Source: CAJXMH01 sp040220135 (GTDB lineage: Bacteria > Bacteroidota > Bacteroidia > Flavobacteriales_E > Vicingaceae). From it: a stretch of DNA of 64,000 bases. The stretch is taken from assembly GCA_040220135.1 (NCBI GenBank), contig JAVJTT010000020.1:463741-527740 (forward strand). Direction: 5' to 3'. The notes below the pieces were generated by a model. The model was given only the letters and a program-made list of their open reading frames with translations, ran no database searches and had not been told where the DNA came from. Both the position numbers and the translations under genes were made by a program. How positions within the stretch are numbered: the first letter of the stretch is position 1; every line of letters starts with the position of its first letter. Shown here piece after piece: positions 61,659 through 64,000 of this stretch.

Positions 61659-62309
61659 TTATTTTGACAGAGACAGCCTATATCCGATATTAAGAAAGTT
61701 CTCTTTTTCAACAATCGAAACCTCCCTTGAATTTCTATTTGTTAAGCCGTAAAAATAGTTAACGAATAAAGCGTTTCTATTCCATTCATAACCTAAGGCT
61801 AACGGAATATGCACAGCAAATTTGTTGTATTGGTAATTTGTTATCCATCTCTCTTCAGGGCGTTTTCCCTGCACAGTTATACCGGAAGTTTTATATTGAG
61901 ATGAAAGCAAGTAGGCTAAATTAAATCCAATACCCAAATAAATTCCAGACTTAAAGTCATATGATACAATTGAGCTAAGATTTGAACTTAAATTTCTGAT
62001 TGTCTTTTCAAACGTTCCAATTTGATTTCCGTTTATGTCAGTATAAAAAGTGCCTGGTTCATATTGAAATTGATGTAGCTGCAATCCGACCTTATTTCTT
62101 AAGCTCAATTTACTGTACTTTACTGTGAAAGTTCCACTTAAATTCACTCCAATGCCATCTCTAATAGCATAGTCTTCAGGTAATTCTTTGGACGATGAAA
62201 TAGAGCTAAAATTTCTTCCCATAGCAGCTTCAATCCCAATTATACTCTCTTGGCAATAACTACTTATGGTGAAAGAGATGAACATTAAAAAAAGGAATCT
62301 CTTTTTCAT
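61659..62309 (-). CDS. Outer-membrane beta-barrel protein
   Basis: A 216-residue protein with a signal peptide (1-20, ending SYCQ) and alternating strands (VNLSGTFTVKYSKLSLRNKVGLQ, YLGIGFNLAYLLSSQY, IPLALGYEWNRNALFVNYFYG) that end with a C-terminal strand IGYRLSLSK typical of barrel proteins (PF13568-like). It overlaps the upstream lipoprotein gene by 4 bases, so the two are co-translated and perhaps work together at the surface. Substrate unknown. Confidence 0.8.
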   Translation of the reverse strand: MKKRFLFLMFISFTISSYCQESIIGIEAAMGRNFSSISSSKELPEDYAIRDGIGVNLSGTFTVKYSKLSLRNKVGLQLHQFQYEPGTFYTDINGNQIGTFEKTIRNLSSNLSSIVSYDFKSGIYLGIGFNLAYLLSSQYKTSGITVQGKRPEERWITNYQYNKFAVHIPLALGYEWNRNALFVNYFYGLTNRNSREVSIVEKENFLNIGYRLSLSK

Positions 62310-62683
62310 TCTGCCTTAACTAAAGTTATAGGAATTACTGTATTCCCGATTTTAACCTCACTATAGTATGAACCTTTCTTTTCTTCACTAAAGTTCAATT
62401 TAAAGGTTTGGTCAGTTATCGGAATTACTTTAAATCTTCCTTCGTCATCACTAACAGTAATCGTTTTTTTACCCTCTCCGGTAATTCCAATAGTCGTCTC
62501 CTTTAAGAAAGGGTTAGGAAATATCCTTATTGAAATATTTTCAGGTAAATTCTGAACCCCTTTTTGCTGTTTTGATAGCTCGCTTTTTAAGTAAATAATA
62601 TTTAGAGAACTGTCACTCTCTTCTTTTTCGCATGCGGTCAATATGAGCATATGAATCAATAGGATGATAATTCTTTTTGTCAT
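62306..62683 (-). CDS. Small lipoprotein
   Basis: A 125-residue predicted lipoprotein (lipobox TAC, Cys about residue 18) with a beta-rich mature part that resembles a T9SS-type C-terminal sorting domain ('SIRIFPNPFLKETTIGITGEGKKTITVSDDEGR'). The NPF motif and the following strands are typical of such domains. It shares an operon with the barrel protein. Confidence 0.7.
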   Translation of the reverse strand: MTKRIIILLIHMLILTACEKEESDSSLNIIYLKSELSKQQKGVQNLPENISIRIFPNPFLKETTIGITGEGKKTITVSDDEGRFKVIPITDQTFKLNFSEEKKGSYYSEVKIGNTVIPITLVKAE

Positions 62684-62707
62684 GGCAAGTTTTTTATTAA
62701 AAATCTG

Positions 62708-62995
62708 CTATAGTTTTGAAGAGAGATCTTGTCGACCAACAATCGCCATAATTTCTACTACATCATTACTAATTCGATAGTATATGCTATCCGAACCGCA
62801 TGGACATCTCTTATAGCCTTTTTTGATATGCTCAACAGATTTAAATGCAAAAGGTCTTTGAGCAATAATTTCAAAATGGTCGTAAAGAGTTGAAAAGTAA
62901 CCGTCAGCCTGTGTTACCCCAAACTTGTTAATTCCATAATTATAAATTCTTCTTAAGTCTTCTTTAGCACTTTAACTTAATTTATAATCAAGCAT
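62708..62995 (-). pseudogene. ParE-type toxin gene broken by a stop codon
   Basis: Minus-strand reading from the ATG at 62995 (inside the parD end) gives MLDYKLS, then TAA (62972-62974) as codon 8, then 'SAKEDLRRIYNYGINKFG' through 'VVEIMAIVGRQDLSSKL' with a final TAG. The full frame is a normal ParE/RelE-like length of about 95 codons. A single change (TAA from a sense codon) inactivates it unless translation restarts downstream. Confidence 0.75.
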
Positions 62996-63236
62996 CATTC
63001 ATTGCTTTGAATTCTGCTAAAATCTCATCTTTACTTTGAGTTGTAAAACCACTTTTCTCGGCTTTCTCCAATTTAGCAGCAATCCAGTCAATTTGTCTTT
63101 GTTGACCTCTTGCTTGTCGAACAAGGTCATTGATCAGCTCGCTTTTGCTTGAGTATTCTTTCTTTTTTACTTGAGCTTTTAACCATTCGTCGTTTGGCTC
63201 AGTGAAAGATATGCTTTGACGTCCCATATTAAACAT
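62988..63236 (-). CDS. parD: ParD-type antitoxin
   Basis: An 82-residue antitoxin with the ribbon-helix-helix N-terminus QSISFTEPNDEWLKAQV and a following EYSSKSELINDLVRQAR helix, then an acidic/basic C-terminal tail for binding ParE. The start could be the second Met (MGRQSIS, 63227). Its stop overlaps the toxin start. The TAATTTTG upstream (63244-63251, minus) is a good -7 box. The antitoxin stays intact although the toxin is broken. Confidence 0.88.
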   Translation of the reverse strand: MFNMGRQSISFTEPNDEWLKAQVKKKEYSSKSELINDLVRQARGQQRQIDWIAAKLEKAEKSGFTTQSKDEILAEFKAMNDA

Positions 63237-63299
63237 ATTGGTTCAAAATTACACCAAAAATGCGCTAAATATTGATTTTAAGTTGATTTTTTCCAATTT

Positions 63300-63361
63300 G
63301 CCCTAGCGGTTCGCATATGGTGCGTATCCCGCAGGGTATGCACTATATGCATTGTTAGGCG
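63300..63361. other. attC-like imperfect palindrome
   Basis: A 62-bp element with CCTAGCG at one end, GTTAGGCG at the other and an inner imperfect palindrome (GCATAT..GTGC...CCC-gca-GGG..CAC.ATATGC). The end boxes approximate the RYYYAAC and GTTRRRY core of integron attC sites. The right box GTTAGGC is a perfect match; the left is degenerate. It lies 7 bases before the group II intron. Confidence 0.5.
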
Positions 63362-63368
63362 TTCGGCT

Positions 63369-64000
63369 GTGTGTCCTGCGTTACCAAGGGTACAAGATAA
63401 ATAAGTTCCTTGAAATGGTAACATAACTTTTACAGAGATGATAGGCTTTGTGAAGAAACGGCAACGAGCCAAGCCCTATAATACGGTACACTTGGAGGTC
63501 TCACAGAAGGAGTAAACACAAAGAATTGGACTATCGAATAAGTAGTGTAGTCTACTTTTTCAAACCGCCTTAAGGTGCTTTTGTAAAGAGCAAAAGTACT
63601 GAGCGTTAAGGTCAAGGCAGCTAAAGCCGCTTGCCTGTCTGCCGACAGGTAGATATGGCGATTAGTTGTATGGTGATTATATGGGAGTTGAGCGCAAGCG
63701 AACCCATCGAAGACGTATCGAAACTAACTTTTATTCTGTCAAAATCAAGGGGTAGAGCGGCTCTGAGAGACAAGCTAACCTCCAAGGGTTAGAAACATAG
63801 CAGAAAACTACTTACCGGCTATGTGGCAGGCGGTATTAAGAGGGCAAGAACCATATACTGGCTCTGTAAAGGAACAGGAGAACCAAAGTCAAGATGTTAA
63901 GCGAGATTGCCGAAAATCCCGTAGGGAAAAGGCTAAGAGTAGCAATGCTTGACTTTGGGGCGGATGAAGCCGTAGTAGCGAAACTACCCAAGAGAGTGGG
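63369..64000 (+). ncRNA. Group II intron, 5' part (runs off the window)
   Basis: The sequence starts GTGTG, the group II 5' consensus, and continues with typical domain I features: AAGGGTACAAG, GCCGACAGGTAG, GAGTTGAGCGCAAGCGAACCC, then 'GGAACAGGAGAACC' and, near the edge, 'GGCGGATGAAGCCGTAGTAGCG', the part that precedes the reverse transcriptase ORF in bacterial group II introns. It goes rightward; the ORF and the 3' end lie outside. Antisense open frames at 63278-63615 are shadows. Confidence 0.75.

Noticed and set aside
63278..63615. Two antisense open frames over the palindrome and intron
   Set aside because: They lie on the opposite strand of the structured intron RNA and have no recognisable content.

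Overview
The window reads as a Bacteroidota chromosome, probably of the Flavobacteriales type. The clues are AT-rich DNA, small lipoproteins with short signal peptides, an outer-membrane beta-barrel protein, tRNA genes without an encoded CCA, a TAnnTTTG-type promoter and weak ribosome binding sites. I cannot name the species from sequence alone. About 44 kb of accessory DNA (1-43,980) abuts about 18 kb of ordinary core chromosome (44,060-62,300). The right edge holds a decayed toxin-antitoxin locus, an attC-like palindrome and the 5' part of a group II intron.

Region A (1-11,783) is a defence island with a tyrosine recombinase at its right end. It holds an OLD-type ATPase/TOPRIM nuclease plus UvrD-like helicase pair (Gabija-like), then a tightly packed six-gene minus-strand run (9137 to 4096). 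In transcription order that run encodes a Cys-rich protein, a membrane-anchored helical protein, a predicted ADP-ribosyltransferase, a SIR2-like protein, a DUF2971 protein and a protein with a HEPN RNxxxH motif. I do not recognise this six-gene set as a named system; it is my first candidate for an undescribed defence operon. A small repressor, an excisionase-like gene and the integrase follow, then a 45-bp 3' fragment of a tRNA-Asn gene.

Region B (11,784-16,083) holds a second, diverged OLD/UvrD pair, flanked by two imperfect direct repeats of about 100 bp. A TIR-like predicted nucleotide hydrolase, two lipoproteins, a 122-bp long-hairpin element and a predicted PD-(D/E)XK nuclease follow (16.1-20.2 kb).

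Region C (about 20.2-44.0 kb) looks like an integrative mobilizable element. It has a MobF relaxase/helicase, a likely oriT, a single-stranded DNA binding protein, an MT-A70 adenine methyltransferase, a VirD4-like coupling protein with its membrane partner apparently encoded separately, an XRE regulator, a polymorphic-toxin locus, a RadC-like protein and a large serine recombinase. The toxin locus has two transglutaminase-like proteins, an Rhs-type tail, broken toxin tips and a row of orphan immunity-type genes. The recombinase reading frame runs into a tRNA-Leu(GAG) gene, which marks the element's right end. I see no type IV secretion channel genes, so transfer would need a helper.

Region D (44.0-62.3 kb) is core chromosome: tRNA-Leu, tRNA-Lys with degenerate 3'-end repeats, a GNAT-like protein, an SDR, shikimate kinase, a phosphoribosyltransferase, two methyltransferases (one RlmD-like), ornithine aminotransferase, GAPDH with an N-terminal extension, an HtrA protease, diaminopimelate epimerase, a CorC/HlyC-type CBS protein, an alanine/saccharopine dehydrogenase-like enzyme, an MltF-like lytic transglycosylase and a flavoprotein. 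Region E (62.7-64.0 kb) holds ParD with a ParE gene broken by a stop codon, and a group II intron that runs off the window.
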